64,000 nt of DNA from positions 434,001-498,000 of the forward strand of contig NZ_FNVT01000001.1 in assembly GCF_900108335.1 (NCBI RefSeq), given 5' to 3'. This stretch comes from Nonomuraea solani (GTDB lineage Bacteria; Actinomycetota; Actinomycetes; Streptosporangiales; Streptosporangiaceae). The notes beneath the pieces were generated by a model. That model saw only the letters and a list, made by a program, of their open reading frames with translations. It did not search any database and had not been told where the DNA came from. This document shows, piece after piece, positions 1-10,487 of this stretch (its first letter is position 1; each line of letters opens with the position of its first letter). Both the position numbers and the translations under genes were made by a program.

Positions 1-39
1 ACTTGCCTCAGCGTCCTCATCGCCGACTGACGCTCCCAC

Positions 40-67
40 GATGTCGTTCTCATGATGTCGTTCTCAT
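40..67. repeat. 14-bp tandem duplication
   Basis: The unit GATGTCGTTCTCAT occurs twice head to tail, and a third partial copy (GATGT) follows. It lies about 50 bases upstream of the leuA leader peptide, in the expected promoter zone. It may be simple slippage or part of the leuA promoter; nothing in the sequence decides between these. Confidence 0.8.
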
Positions 68-74
68 GATGTGA

Positions 75-1943
<1,869 letters not shown>

Positions 1944-1952
1944 CCCCTGCGT

Positions 1953-1979
1953 TAGGGCCCCCGGTTCTCGGGGGCCCTA
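1953..1979. terminator. Bidirectional terminator, leuA / lipoprotein gene
   Basis: A perfect 11-bp stem, TAGGGCCCCCG with CGGGGGCCCTA, encloses the 5-base loop GTTCT. It sits 9 bases after the leuA stop and includes the stop codon of the convergent lipoprotein gene, so it can serve both strands. There is no T-run, as is usual in actinomycetes. Confidence 0.8.
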
Positions 1980-2567
1980 TTCGCCGGGAGTGCAGCGGTA
2001 CACGCCGCCGTAGCGCTTCTGAGCGATGCGCATCAGCGCCGTAAGGTCCTTGATCCCGTCCCTGCCCGCGGCGACCCGGGCCAGGTAGATGTCGACCAGC
2101 CGATCCTTGCCGCCACAGCGGAACTTCGCGCTCACCCGGTACGGCTGATCGGCCAGCACGGTATTCGTCAGCCGGACGGCCATGCCGTCACCCAGGTCGG
2201 CGGGGAGCTTGACTCCGTCGTATCTGCTGTAGAGCCGGCGTCTGTCGTTCATGAGGAAGTCCAGATGTTCCTGGGTCGTCCCGTCGCCCACCTGCAACCA
2301 GCTCACCTCCAGGGGGTGGGGGTTCGTATCGGGCGCCCAGCACTCGCCGCTCGTCCCGGTGCCGGTCGTCGTCTCGGCGAGAGCTCCCGTTGTGCCGCTG
2401 ACCACACGGAATGCCTGTTCAGGAACAAGCTCGCAGAGGTAGGGGGCGGCGTCCGCGATCGGCGTCGGCGGTGGAACCGAGGTGGGGGTTGGGGCGCCGC
2501 CTGCGGTGCAGGCCAGAGCACAGAAGGCCAGAGCGATCAAGGTGGCCCAGAGGCGGTGAGGCTTCAC
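1977..2567 (-). CDS. Small lipoprotein, third gene of WXG100-like operon
   Basis: Protein of 196 residues starting at GTG. Residues 1-20 form a signal peptide (basic MKPHR, then a hydrophobic stretch) ending in an LAC lipobox-like site, so it is predicted to be membrane-anchored outside the cell. A Pro/Thr-rich linker follows and then a globular domain with four cysteines (LCEL, GECW, KFRCGG, YRCTPGE). This layout resembles the DUF3558-type lipoproteins of actinobacteria, but I assign that only tentatively. The GTG start overlaps the stop of the upstream large gene as GTGA, so translation is coupled and the product probably works with it. Its own stop lies in the terminator shared with leuA. 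No enzymatic motif is visible. Confidence 0.7.
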   Translation of the reverse strand: MKPHRLWATLIALAFCALACTAGGAPTPTSVPPPTPIADAAPYLCELVPEQAFRVVSGTTGALAETTTGTGTSGECWAPDTNPHPLEVSWLQVGDGTTQEHLDFLMNDRRRLYSRYDGVKLPADLGDGMAVRLTNTVLADQPYRVSAKFRCGGKDRLVDIYLARVAAGRDGIKDLTALMRIAQKRYGGVYRCTPGE

Positions 2568-4744
2568 TGGCTGTCTCCCGTGGGAGGGGGGTCGTTCAGG
2601 CCGAGATGAGCGGTCACCTTGTCGGTCTGGTGCAGGGTCGTGTCGAAACGATTGAGCAGCCCACTGGTTCCGCCTCTCTTCCTGGCCCATGCGAGAAACT
2701 GGCCGTACTCGTCCGGAGTCATCTCGGCGAAAGGCTTCAGAGCCGGCGGATTCCCGGTCGTGAACGGCTCGTTCCGTATGTTGACCCCGTTCAGCACACT
2801 CTTGTTCAGCAAGGCCGTGGCGAGCATCTGTTCTCCCAACCTGAACACGGCCAGCTGATTGTCCGCGATGCTCTGCTGCGCCTCGTCCATCGTCCGTCCC
2901 TGGACGAACATGCGCTGGGCGACCTGTTTGGCGATCTCGTCGTACGCGGCCCCGGCGAACTTGTCGTACCCCTTGCCGAGCATGTCGCCGAACGCCCCCT
3001 TGGCCAGTTCGCCCACGTATTTGGCGCCCGGCACCGGCAGCAGCCCCAGCGCGCTGCCCACCATGCCTTTCAGCGCCTCGTCCGCCTTCTTGTCGTTCAG
3101 CCCCTGCGCGATCAGTCCTTGTTTGCGGATCTCCGTCAGGAACCCGAAGGGCTCCGCCTCCTCCACGGCCCGGTCCTCCAGGAAGCGCAGGACGTCGTCC
3201 TTGTCGACCACGCCGTTCAGGTTGAAGTCGTACTGCTTGACGTCCGCCTTCGTGAACCCGAGCCGCTCGGCGTTGCCCGCGTCGAGGCCCACGGGTGGCA
3301 CGGTGTCGAGTGCCGCTCTCATGTGTTCGGTCTGCGCCCTGATCAGCTCTTCGAACGCGACATCGTCCGCGGTGGCCATCACCAGCGCGAAGGACATGTC
3401 CGTGGCCGTGACCCCGTTGAATGTCTTGTGGTTCAGGATCAGCCGGGAGAGTTGGTCGATGTTGGCGGCGATCGCCCGGCCCAGGGGGAGGCCCAAGGGA
3501 AGGTAGCGATCGAAGAGCTCTCTGTTCTTGATCTCCAGGGTGCCGTCCGGGGCTTTGCCGACGGCTTCGTGCACCTGGCCGGAGATGATTTTGATCATCT
3601 CGGTCGCCAGCTTCTGAGAGGTCGCGTCCTGGCCGGTGGTCGCGGTCGTCAGCATGTCCCTGATCGGCTTGTAGTCCTTCAAGTGATGGGTGGCGCGCCA
3701 CCGGGTCGTCAGGAGATAGCTCAGCACGGACTCCTTCCACCCGGCCGGCGTGTGATCCAGCAGGGCATGGGACGCCTCCCGGCCGTGCTTCGCAGCATGG
3801 AACAGGTCCTCCACCACAGAGAACTTGCCCTTCATGTCCGGGCCGCTCATGTGGCTGCCGGGTCTCAGCTGGAGGTTCAGGCCGAGGGCGCCGGCCAGGT
3901 CGAGGATGGGGAGCCGGGCTCCGCCGGCCGCCCACTGGTCCTTGCGTTGGTCGTGTTCGTAGACGATCACGTCGCGGCCGACGGTCTCCATGAACTGCCT
4001 CGAGTACGGCGGTTTGCCGTCGTGGGTGCGCCAGATGAGGGCCTGGGCCTGGTAGCCCGAGTAGCTCGTGCCGCCGGCCTCGTGCTGGGCCCGTCCTTCC
4101 GTCACCAGGTCCTTGAGGAAGTCGGCGCCCGCGTAGGCGGGACTTTTCGGGTTGGTGCCTTTGGCGAGGATCGTGCTCAGCATGCTGAGGGTCTTCTTGC
4201 CCTGGCCGGAGAGCCGGGTCGCGCGCTCGGTGTCCTGGTGGCGGGTGGCGTCGCGCAGTGCGAGAGCGAGTGAGCCGGGCAGTCGCGTCACGCCGCGCGC
4301 TCCCAGCGTGGTGAGGAACGACTTGGCGAACGCCGGGTCGCCGGCCCGTGACGCGTACTTCTCCAGTTCGGCCAGGGCCGCGGCGTCGCCGTTGGCGGCT
4401 CGGAGGGCGGCGCGGCCCGCGAGTGTGCCCTCCAGGAGGCCCTTGGCGGTGTCCAGGTCGTCGGGGATCTCCAGGAAGCTGCCCGCGGCGGTGCTCCGGC
4501 CGAAGGTGATCTTCTGTTGTGCCAGTTCGTGGACCAGTTTCTGGCGTCGTCGCAGGTCCTCGGCCTGGGAGGTGACCCGGCCCGCGAGTTGCCGGAGCCG
4601 GGCCGCCGGAGCGGGGTCGAGGCCGGCGCTCGTCAGCTCGCCGTGCAGCGCCTGCGCCAGCTCCTCCAGCCGCCGGCCGGCCTCGGTGTGCTTGCTCGCC
4701 ATCGTGTCGAACTCGGGCTGCCTGACCCCGGTGAACTCCGTCAT
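2564..4744 (-). CDS. Large DUF6571-like protein with EF-hand-like loop
   Basis: A 726-residue protein without signal peptide. The N-terminal ~100 residues are heptad-rich helices (EAGRRLEELAQALHGEL) like WXG100/LXG partner regions. The remainder is mostly alpha-helical and resembles the actinobacterial DUF6571 family; that is recall, not a search. Around residue 560 there is a canonical EF-hand-type calcium loop, DFNLNGVVDKDD. Its ATG overlaps the stop of the upstream WXG100-like gene (ATGA) and its stop overlaps the downstream lipoprotein start (GTGA), so the three are one translationally coupled operon. Absence of a signal peptide together with a WXG100-like partner suggests export by a type VII system, which is an inference because no ESX core gene is in the window. 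No catalytic motif was recognised. The longer upstream frame was rejected because it would run through the neighbouring gene. Confidence 0.75.
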   Translation of the reverse strand: MTEFTGVRQPEFDTMASKHTEAGRRLEELAQALHGELTSAGLDPAPAARLRQLAGRVTSQAEDLRRRQKLVHELAQQKITFGRSTAAGSFLEIPDDLDTAKGLLEGTLAGRAALRAANGDAAALAELEKYASRAGDPAFAKSFLTTLGARGVTRLPGSLALALRDATRHQDTERATRLSGQGKKTLSMLSTILAKGTNPKSPAYAGADFLKDLVTEGRAQHEAGGTSYSGYQAQALIWRTHDGKPPYSRQFMETVGRDVIVYEHDQRKDQWAAGGARLPILDLAGALGLNLQLRPGSHMSGPDMKGKFSVVEDLFHAAKHGREASHALLDHTPAGWKESVLSYLLTTRWRATHHLKDYKPIRDMLTTATTGQDATSQKLATEMIKIISGQVHEAVGKAPDGTLEIKNRELFDRYLPLGLPLGRAIAANIDQLSRLILNHKTFNGVTATDMSFALVMATADDVAFEELIRAQTEHMRAALDTVPPVGLDAGNAERLGFTKADVKQYDFNLNGVVDKDDVLRFLEDRAVEEAEPFGFLTEIRKQGLIAQGLNDKKADEALKGMVGSALGLLPVPGAKYVGELAKGAFGDMLGKGYDKFAGAAYDEIAKQVAQRMFVQGRTMDEAQQSIADNQLAVFRLGEQMLATALLNKSVLNGVNIRNEPFTTGNPPALKPFAEMTPDEYGQFLAWARKRGGTSGLLNRFDTTLHQTDKVTAHLGLNDPPPTGDSQ

Positions 4745-5049
4745 GGCCTGTCCTGGGTCGCGGCCAGCTTCTGGTTCGCGCTGTGGACGGCTCGCGTGAG
4801 CAGGTCGCGCAGCTCTCGCTGGGCGGCGTGGACGTCCGCGCCGAACCTGGCGCCCGTCGGCCCCACCCACGCGTCCTTCTCCATCAGGCGGCAGGGGAGA
4901 TCGAGCGCCCACCAGTGCTCGTCCGAGAGGCGCTGGATCCGCTCCGCCACGGCCCGCATCGCCTCACGATCGAGGTCGGCCACGATGACCTCCTTGTAGG
5001 GCTGGCCGAACCGGAACGGATCAGGAGGCCACGTCTTCCACGTGCTCAC
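4741..5049 (-). CDS. WXG100-like small protein
   Basis: 102 residues, GTG start, first gene of a three-gene minus-strand operon. The second half is a helical hairpin with a central W-V-G (EKDAWVGPTGARF), the WXG turn typical of ESX/type VII substrates, followed by an amphipathic helix to the C-terminus. Such proteins act as exported dimers or as chaperones for larger substrates; here the obvious partner is the translationally coupled DUF6571-like protein. The N-terminal half is longer than in classical 100-residue ESAT-6 proteins, so this is a WXG-like variant. The first gene of the divergent MFS operon begins 144 bases away, so the space between must hold both promoters. Confidence 0.65.
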   Translation of the reverse strand: MSTWKTWPPDPFRFGQPYKEVIVADLDREAMRAVAERIQRLSDEHWWALDLPCRLMEKDAWVGPTGARFGADVHAAQRELRDLLTRAVHSANQKLAATQDRP

Positions 5050-5127
5050 ACGCTGACACCGTCCCGTCGGCGGGACAAGCGGAAACGCGATGAAGGTATG
5101 GAACGGCGGCGGATCCGTTAGTGAACG

Positions 5128-5156
5128 TTGCGTTTCTTCGGGGCGAATCCTATGCT
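5128..5156 (+). promoter_or_regulatory. Promoter of the MFS/rph-like/tetR operon
   Basis: TTGCGT (-35, 5128-5133) and TATGCT (-10, 5151-5156) are separated by exactly 17 bases, a good housekeeping promoter for this genome. The predicted start of transcription falls inside the palindrome that follows immediately. Confidence 0.7.
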
Positions 5157-5157
5157 G

Positions 5158-5182
5158 TTTAGAGAACGAGTCGTTCTCTAAA
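5158..5182. promoter_or_regulatory. 25-bp TetR-type operator
   Basis: A perfect inverted repeat, TTTAGAGAACGA - G - TCGTTCTCTAAA, lies between the -10 hexamer and the MFS start codon, covering the expected transcription start. Site and length are typical of TetR-family operators. The tetR gene that ends this operon is the natural candidate repressor, which would make the operon autoregulated. Confidence 0.8.
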
Positions 5183-5192
5183 GGGCGGTCTG

Positions 5193-6575
5193 ATGGGATT
5201 CGTGCTGGCCGGTGTGATGCTGGCGATGTTGCTGGGGGCGCTCGATCAGACGATCATGGCGCCCGCCCTCCCGGCCGTCGCGGGGAGTCTGGGCGGGCTC
5301 GATCAGATGCCCGCCGTGATCAGCGCCTATCTCGTCGCCGCCACCGTCGTCATGCCCGTGTACGGCAAACTCGGCGACCGGTACGGCCGCAAGCCCACCA
5401 TGCAGGTCGCCATCGTGATCTTCGTGACCGGGGCCGTGCTGTGCGCCGTGGCGACGTCGATGCCGCAGTTCATCGCCTTCCGGGCGGTGCAGGGGCTGGG
5501 CGGCGGCGGGCTGATGATCGGGGCGCAGGCGATCATCGGGGAGGTCGTCAGCCCGCGGGAGCGGGGGCGGTATCTCGGGCTCATCGGGGCCGCGTACGTC
5601 GTGGCCGCCGTGGGCGGGCCGTTGATCGGCGGGTTCTTCATCGACCAGTTCGGCTGGCGGTGGATCTTCGCCATCTACCCGCCGCTGGGGCTGCTGGCGC
5701 TGGCCGTGCTGAGTGCCACGCTCAAGTTGCCCAAGCCCGTCACACGGGCGCCGCTCGATGTCGCGGGGGCGGTCACGCTGGCCGTCGCCGTGGTGGGGGT
5801 GGTCATGGTGGGGCAGACCCGGAATGCCGGCTATCTGGTGCTGGCCGCGGCAGGGTTCGTGGGATGGCTGGTGAGCGCCCGGTACGCCAAGGACCCGATC
5901 CTGCCGCTCCGGCTGTTCAAGGACCGGGCCTTCGCGGTGCCGGTGACGATCAGCCTGCTGATCGGGTTCGCGTTGTTCGGGACGATCACGTATATGCCGG
6001 CGTACCTGCAGATCGCGCTGCGCACCAGCGCCACGCAGGCCGGGCTGCTGGTGACCGCGCTCATGGGCGGCGTGCTGTTCACCACCATCGTGTCGGGCCG
6101 CCTGATCACCCGGACCGGCGTGTACAAGCCCTACCCCGTCGCGGGCACGCTCCTGGCGGCCGCAGGGCTCGGGCTGGTCGGGCTCGCCGGTGCCTCGCCG
6201 CTCATGCTGGCACTGGCCATGCTGCTGACCGGGCTCGGAGTCGGGCTCGTCATGCAGGTCATGGTGCTGGCCGCGCAGAACGCCGTCGAGTACGCCGACC
6301 TGGGCACCGCCACCTCCTCGGTGACGTTCCTGCGCCAGATCGGGGCGTCGGCCGGGGTCGCGCTGGTGGGCGCGCTGATCACGCTGCGCTTCTCCGACGG
6401 CGTGCCCACCGCCGTGCCCGCCGACCTGCCCGACAGCGTGCGGGACGCCTTCGCCGAGGCCGTACCGCCCGTGTTCGCCGCCATGGCGCCGCTGTTCGCC
6501 GTGGCGTTCTTCCTCGCGCTGGCGCTGCCGGCGCGACCGCTCCGTACCACCGCTTATGCCGAGGAGAGACAGTGA
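5193..6575 (+). CDS. MFS drug exporter, DHA2-like
   Basis: 460-residue integral membrane protein with the major-facilitator drug:H+ antiporter signatures: [11 protein letters not shown] in the first helix (DHA2 family motif), [11 protein letters not shown] between helices 2 and 3 (motif A) and [18 protein letters not shown] (antiporter motif C-like). It should export a hydrophobic drug-like compound using the proton gradient. It is the first gene of an operon with an antibiotic-modifying enzyme homologue and a TetR regulator, the usual layout of an inducible resistance module; the operator overlaps its promoter. The stop codon overlaps the start of the next gene as GTGA. The real substrate cannot be read from the sequence. 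Confidence 0.9.
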   Translation: MGFVLAGVMLAMLLGALDQTIMAPALPAVAGSLGGLDQMPAVISAYLVAATVVMPVYGKLGDRYGRKPTMQVAIVIFVTGAVLCAVATSMPQFIAFRAVQGLGGGGLMIGAQAIIGEVVSPRERGRYLGLIGAAYVVAAVGGPLIGGFFIDQFGWRWIFAIYPPLGLLALAVLSATLKLPKPVTRAPLDVAGAVTLAVAVVGVVMVGQTRNAGYLVLAAAGFVGWLVSARYAKDPILPLRLFKDRAFAVPVTISLLIGFALFGTITYMPAYLQIALRTSATQAGLLVTALMGGVLFTTIVSGRLITRTGVYKPYPVAGTLLAAAGLGLVGLAGASPLMLALAMLLTGLGVGLVMQVMVLAAQNAVEYADLGTATSSVTFLRQIGASAGVALVGALITLRFSDGVPTAVPADLPDSVRDAFAEAVPPVFAAMAPLFAVAFFLALALPARPLRTTAYAEERQ

Positions 6576-8935
6576 AACTCGTCGCACCCCTGAACGCCTT
6601 CGGCCGCGGCGACCTCGCCCTGGCCGGTGGCAAGGGCGCCAACCTGGGGGAGCTGGTCCAGAACGTCTTCCCCGTGCCCGACGGCTTCGTCGTTACCACG
6701 CACGCCTACGAGCTGGTCGCGCAGGGTCACGACACGCGGGCCTACTTCGAGCAGGTCCAGCCGTCCGGCGAGCTGCGGCAGGCGATCGCCGGCGCCTACG
6801 CCGAGCTCGGCGGCGGGGCCGTGGCCGTACGATCGAGCGCCACCGCCGAGGACCTGCCCGGGGCCGCGTTCGCCGGTCAGCAGGACACCTACCTGAACGT
6901 CGTGGGGGAGCAGGACCTGCTCGACGCCGTACGCCGCTGCTGGGGCTCGCTCTGGACCGACCGCGCGATCGCCTACCGCGCCAAGCTGGGGATCGACGCC
7001 GCCGAGGTACGGATCGCGGTGGTCGTGCAGCGCATGGTCGAGGCGGAGCTGGCGGGCGTCATGTTCACGGCCGACCCGATCAGCGGCGACCGCGGCAGGA
7101 TCGTGATCGACGCCAGTAGCGGGCTGGGCGAGGCCGTCGTCTCCGGCCTGGTCACGCCCGACCACTACGTGATCCACCCGTCGGGCCGGACCGACTTCAC
7201 GCCGGGTCGCCGCGAGGTGGTCATCCGCGGCGCGGCCGGCGGGGGCGTCGTCCACCAAAGCGCCGCCGGGCCTGGGCCTGAGCGGTTGCCTGAGCGGGCG
7301 CTCGTGGAGCTGGCGCGGCTGGGCAGGGAGGTGGCCGCGCACTTCGGGCGCCCTCAGGACATCGAGTGGGCGTACGCGGGCGGCCGCGTCCACCTGCTGC
7401 AGGCCAGGCCGATGACCGCGCTGCCGCCGCCCCCGGTGGGCCGGCTCAACCCGATTCAGCGCCGCCTGTGCACGATCCTGCTGGAATATCTGCCGGAACG
7501 GCCGTATCCGATCGACATGTCGACCTGGTTGCCGGACGGCCCGGCCGGGCTGATGGCCAAGGTGATGGACAGCTTCGGAGTGGTGGGCGCGTTCGAGGGG
7601 TTTCTGCGGGAGGAGGACGGCGTCGTCTATCAGCTCATACCGCCGACGCCGCGACCCACCGTGCGAATGCTCGGGATGCCGTTCCGGTTCGTGGCCAAGG
7701 CCAGGAGGTACGACCCCGCGCGGTGGACCGAGGACCGGCGCTTCCGCGACTACCTGGGGGCGGTCAAGGAGCTGGCCGCCCGCGACCTGACCGCGATGCC
7801 GTGGGCGACGCTCCTGCGGATGCCCCGGCAGGCGCTCGCCCTGGTGCGGCCGGTGGCGGACCTGCGGATCGACTACCTGCCGGGGACCGGGCTCGCGCTG
7901 CTGCGCCTGCTGGTGGCCGTCAGGCTGCTCGGCCGGCGGGAGCTGTTCGCCGATCTGCTGTACGGGGCGCGTACCCGCACCACCGACGCCAACGCGGAGC
8001 TGGCCCGGCTGGCCGGGCTGGCCGAGCGCACCGGGGCGCTGGACGCCGACCCGATGCCCGCGGCCTTCGCGGCCGAGCTGGCGGCCTTCCTCGACGAATA
8101 CGGCCACCGCGAGACGTCCAGCCCCATCCTCGTCACCCCGCCCACCTGGGCGGACGCCCCTGAGACCGTCCTCGGCCTGATCAGGGCCCTGGCGGGCGTA
8201 CCTTCCGAGCATCAGAAGGACGATGGCGCGCTCGACCGGCTGCTTCGGCATCCGTTCCTGCGCTCGAAGCGGCGCCGTGCTCGCGTCGTGCGGTGGGTGG
8301 CGGCGGCGCGGGCGGGCGTCGCGTTCCGTGAGGACAGCCACTTCTCCTTCACGATGCCGCAGCCCGTCCTGCGCAGGTCGCTGCTGGAGATGGGCCGCCG
8401 TCTGCGCGACGCGGGCGTGCTCGACCGCCCGGAGGACGTCTTCCACCTGCGGCTGGAGGAGCTGGAGGCGATTCCGGACGTGGCCGAGCTGCCGTGCGCG
8501 GACTCCGGGCGGCTGCGGGAGACGGTCAGGGCGCGGGCGGTCAAGCGCGAGGAGCTGTCAGGCGTACGGCTCATCGACCCGGCCGCGGTCTTCCCCGTCC
8601 ACGAGACGGGCGACGCGCTGGTCGCCGGTGCTCCGGCCGGTGGTGGCACCGCGACGGGGCCGGTGAAGGTGATCAGGGAACCGAAGGAGTTCGGCAGGCT
8701 GGAGGCGGGTGACGTGCTCGTGTGCCCTTACACGAATCCGTCGTGGACGCCGCTGTTCCAGCGGGCGGCGGCGGTGGTCGTGGACACCGGCGGCGCGGCG
8801 TCGCACGCGGCCATCGTGGCCAGGGAGTACGGCATCCCGGCCGTCATGGGCACCGGCCAGGCGACGGCCGTGCTGCGGGACGGTCAGGTCGTCACCGTCA
8901 ACGGCGACACCGGTCTGGTCACCGGCGCTCCATAG
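6572..8935 (+). CDS. Rifampin phosphotransferase-like PEP-utilising enzyme
   Basis: 787 residues with three modules. The N-terminal ATP-grasp (PEP-synthase/pyruvate-phosphate-dikinase ATP-binding) domain contains [11 protein letters not shown] near residue 17 and [20 protein letters not shown] near residue 87. The middle helical segment corresponds to the antibiotic-binding domain of Rph. The C-terminal swivelling domain carries the phospho-accepting histidine H745 in [15 protein letters not shown]. Rph enzymes inactivate rifamycins by phosphorylation with ATP, giving AMP and phosphate. Length is somewhat below the ~865 residues of characterised Rph, so a relative acting on another polyketide is possible. 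It starts at a GTG overlapping the MFS stop, with GAGGAGAG as ribosome binding site. Exporter, kinase and repressor together suggest resistance to one compound class. Confidence 0.75.
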   Translation: MKLVAPLNAFGRGDLALAGGKGANLGELVQNVFPVPDGFVVTTHAYELVAQGHDTRAYFEQVQPSGELRQAIAGAYAELGGGAVAVRSSATAEDLPGAAFAGQQDTYLNVVGEQDLLDAVRRCWGSLWTDRAIAYRAKLGIDAAEVRIAVVVQRMVEAELAGVMFTADPISGDRGRIVIDASSGLGEAVVSGLVTPDHYVIHPSGRTDFTPGRREVVIRGAAGGGVVHQSAAGPGPERLPERALVELARLGREVAAHFGRPQDIEWAYAGGRVHLLQARPMTALPPPPVGRLNPIQRRLCTILLEYLPERPYPIDMSTWLPDGPAGLMAKVMDSFGVVGAFEGFLREEDGVVYQLIPPTPRPTVRMLGMPFRFVAKARRYDPARWTEDRRFRDYLGAVKELAARDLTAMPWATLLRMPRQALALVRPVADLRIDYLPGTGLALLRLLVAVRLLGRRELFADLLYGARTRTTDANAELARLAGLAERTGALDADPMPAAFAAELAAFLDEYGHRETSSPILVTPPTWADAPETVLGLIRALAGVPSEHQKDDGALDRLLRHPFLRSKRRRARVVRWVAAARAGVAFREDSHFSFTMPQPVLRRSLLEMGRRLRDAGVLDRPEDVFHLRLEELEAIPDVAELPCADSGRLRETVRARAVKREELSGVRLIDPAAVFPVHETGDALVAGAPAGGGTATGPVKVIREPKEFGRLEAGDVLVCPYTNPSWTPLFQRAAAVVVDTGGAASHAAIVAREYGIPAVMGTGQATAVLRDGQVVTVNGDTGLVTGAP

Positions 8936-8945
8936 GATGCATGCC

Positions 8946-9533
8946 ATGGTCACCGACCACCGCAAGCTGCCACGCCGCCGGGGCGAGGCCCTCAGCGCCG
9001 CCATCTACCAGGCCACGCTCGACGAGCTGGCCGAGGTCGGCTATGCCGGGCTCACCATGGAGCGGGTGGCCGAGCGCGCCAAGGCCAGCAAGGCGTCGCT
9101 CTACCGGCGCTGGCCCACCCGTATCGAGCTGGTGATGGAGGCGGTCTATCACTCCCTGCCCACCCCCGAGTCCTCGCCCGACACGGGCAACCTGCGCGAC
9201 GACCTGGTGGCCGTGCTCAGTAGCATGGCGCGGCACCTGTCGGGCCCGGCCGGAGAGGCGATGCGCGGGCTGCTCGGCGAGGCGCTCAGGGGCGAGTCGC
9301 CGCTGAGCACCATGCGGGAGAACTCGCAGGGCAAGGCCAGGAAGATGATGGAGGAGATCGTGCGCCGCGCGGTCGAGCGGGGGGAGGTGGACCCGGCGGA
9401 CGTCACCCCCCGCCGCCTCGACGCCGGGCACGCGCTGCTGCGCCACCACTTCCTGCACCACGGCTCCATCCCCGAACGGCTCGTCGTCGAGATCGTGGAC
9501 GAGGTCATCGTCCCTCTCCTCAAACGATCATGA
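8946..9533 (+). CDS. TetR-family repressor of the MFS/rph-like operon
   Basis: 195 residues. The N-terminal helix-turn-helix is clear (LTMERVAERAKASKASLYRRW, residues ~37-57), followed by an all-helical ligand-binding domain. It is the last gene of the operon, ten bases after the rph-like stop, and probably binds the 25-bp palindrome upstream of the MFS gene; a drug ligand would release it. An ATG nine bases earlier is also in frame, but the ATG chosen has AGGA at a correct distance. The 3' end overlaps the remains of a decayed PadR gene on the other strand. Confidence 0.85.
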   Translation: MVTDHRKLPRRRGEALSAAIYQATLDELAEVGYAGLTMERVAERAKASKASLYRRWPTRIELVMEAVYHSLPTPESSPDTGNLRDDLVAVLSSMARHLSGPAGEAMRGLLGEALRGESPLSTMRENSQGKARKMMEEIVRRAVERGEVDPADVTPRRLDAGHALLRHHFLHHGSIPERLVVEIVDEVIVPLLKRS

Positions 9534-9667
9534 GCTGTCGGTCGGGGTGGGAGCGGAGCGAACCGGCCGAGGTGATCCGGTACGGCTTGCGCCGCTCCTC
9601 CGAGGCTGATGAGCACGAGCAGCGCCACGTCGGTGAAGCGCCCGAGCTCCGATGTCCTGCGTGCCAG
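9520..9667 (-). pseudogene. PadR-family regulator, internally deleted remnant
   Basis: Read on the minus strand, a frame opening with ARRTSELGRFTDVALLVLIS looks like the start of a PadR winged-helix regulator. After about 20 codons it runs into a different frame that reads ERRKPYRITSAGSLRS, which looks like the wing-end segment of the same family (usually RRRPYRIT-AAG). The roughly 50 residues between them in intact PadR proteins are missing and the frame is shifted, consistent with an internal deletion. The position of the canonical start holds CTG. A perfect palindrome sits directly upstream, as if the operator/promoter survived. Recognition is from family memory; a profile search of the spliced translation would settle it. 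Confidence 0.55.
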
Positions 9668-9671
9668 GTAT

Positions 9672-9698
9672 TCGGTAAGACTTGGTAAGTCTTACCGA
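9672..9698. promoter_or_regulatory. Palindrome between two tetR genes, likely old PadR operator
   Basis: TCGGTAAGACTT and AAGTCTTACCGA form a perfect 12-bp inverted repeat around GGT. It overlaps the stop codon of the minus-strand tetR and lies just upstream of the decayed PadR gene. No T-run follows on either strand. It could serve as a terminator hairpin for tetR, but its AT content and symmetry look more like a protein-binding site. Confidence 0.6.
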
Positions 9699-10384
9699 GC
9701 AAGTCCCATCGCCCCGGCCATCAGGCGCATCGAGTGGCCGAACGCCCCGCGCCGGTTCTCGATCGTGTTGTTGAACTGGCCGAACACCTCGAAGTTGACC
9801 CACCCGTACAGGGCGGTCCACCCCGTGAGCGCGTGCCAGATCACATCGCCGGGCACCTCCGGCATGAGGTCGCGGAACGCGGCCACCTCCGGTTCGAGCT
9901 CCTCCGGGGCCGTCCCCGCAGGGGCCCGCACCGCGCCCGCACGCCAGGCGTCCGAGATGATGTGGCCCAGCACGGTGACGTCGCGCACCCGGGCCGCGAC
10001 CGTGTCCTGGGGCGCCTGGTAGCCGGGCACGGGGGAGCCGTAGAGCAGCGCGTATTCGTGCGGGTGCGCCACCGCCCAGTCGCGCACCCCGTGGCAGGTC
10101 GCCAGCCAGCGGTGCAGGTAGTGGTCGCGGGGGACGACCGCCTCCGCCTGCTCGACGGCCTCGCCCAGGGCGTTGTAGCCGTCGATGATCAAGGCGGTCA
10201 GCAGGTCGTCGCGGCTCGGGAAATAGCGGTAGATGGCCGAGGAGACCATGCCCATCTCCCGCGCCACCGCCCGCAGGGACAGTCCGCCGGCCCCGTCGGT
10301 GGCGAGCTGGCGGCGCGCGATATCGGTGATCTCCCTGGTGAGCTCGGCCCTGACACGTTCTCTGGCGGTTCGGCTGGCTGTCAT
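9692..10384 (-). CDS. TetR-family regulator with WHG-type C-terminus
   Basis: 230 residues, ATG start. The DNA-binding domain is typical (GLSLRAVAREMGMVSSAIYRYF, residues ~34-55). The C-terminal domain contains WHALTGWTALYGWVNFEVFGQ, characteristic of TetR proteins with the WHG (TetR_C_33) domain. It is transcribed divergently from the DUF2568/epimerase/oxidoreductase operon, and the 103-base region between holds several matching half-sites, so it very likely represses itself and that operon. The ligand is unknown; a metabolite handled by the divergent oxidoreductases is the natural guess. Confidence 0.85.
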   Translation of the reverse strand: MTASRTARERVRAELTREITDIARRQLATDGAGGLSLRAVAREMGMVSSAIYRYFPSRDDLLTALIIDGYNALGEAVEQAEAVVPRDHYLHRWLATCHGVRDWAVAHPHEYALLYGSPVPGYQAPQDTVAARVRDVTVLGHIISDAWRAGAVRAPAGTAPEELEPEVAAFRDLMPEVPGDVIWHALTGWTALYGWVNFEVFGQFNNTIENRRGAFGHSMRLMAGAMGLAR

Positions 10385-10417
10385 GAACAGCAGGTTATCA
10401 GAGCGCTGCCAAAAAAC

Positions 10418-10467
10418 GAGAGCACCGCTCTTGACGATTGGTGCTCTTTTGCGAGAGCATTGCTCTC
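10418..10467. promoter_or_regulatory. Clustered TetR operators and promoter
   Basis: GAGAGCA-T-TGCTCTC (10453-10467) is a perfect 15-bp palindrome. A second, looser copy, GAGAGC-ACC-GCTCTT (10418-10432), lies 35 bp upstream, and GAGCACC/GGTGCTC (10420-10446) adds a further symmetry. TTGACG at 10431 is a fair -35 for the rightward operon. The arrangement fits control of both divergent transcripts by the adjacent TetR. Confidence 0.65.
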
Positions 10468-10487
10468 AGAAAGCGAAGGAGACGGAA

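Noticed and set aside
2411..4273. 620-codon plus-strand frame opposite the DUF6571-like gene
   Set aside because: Antisense shadow; the minus-strand frame has coupled starts, an EF-hand-like loop and natural composition.
5090..6571. In-frame 5' extension of the rph-like gene across the MFS gene
   Set aside because: The extension lies in the MFS gene's other frame; a GTG with a good ribosome binding site at 6572 starts the real protein.
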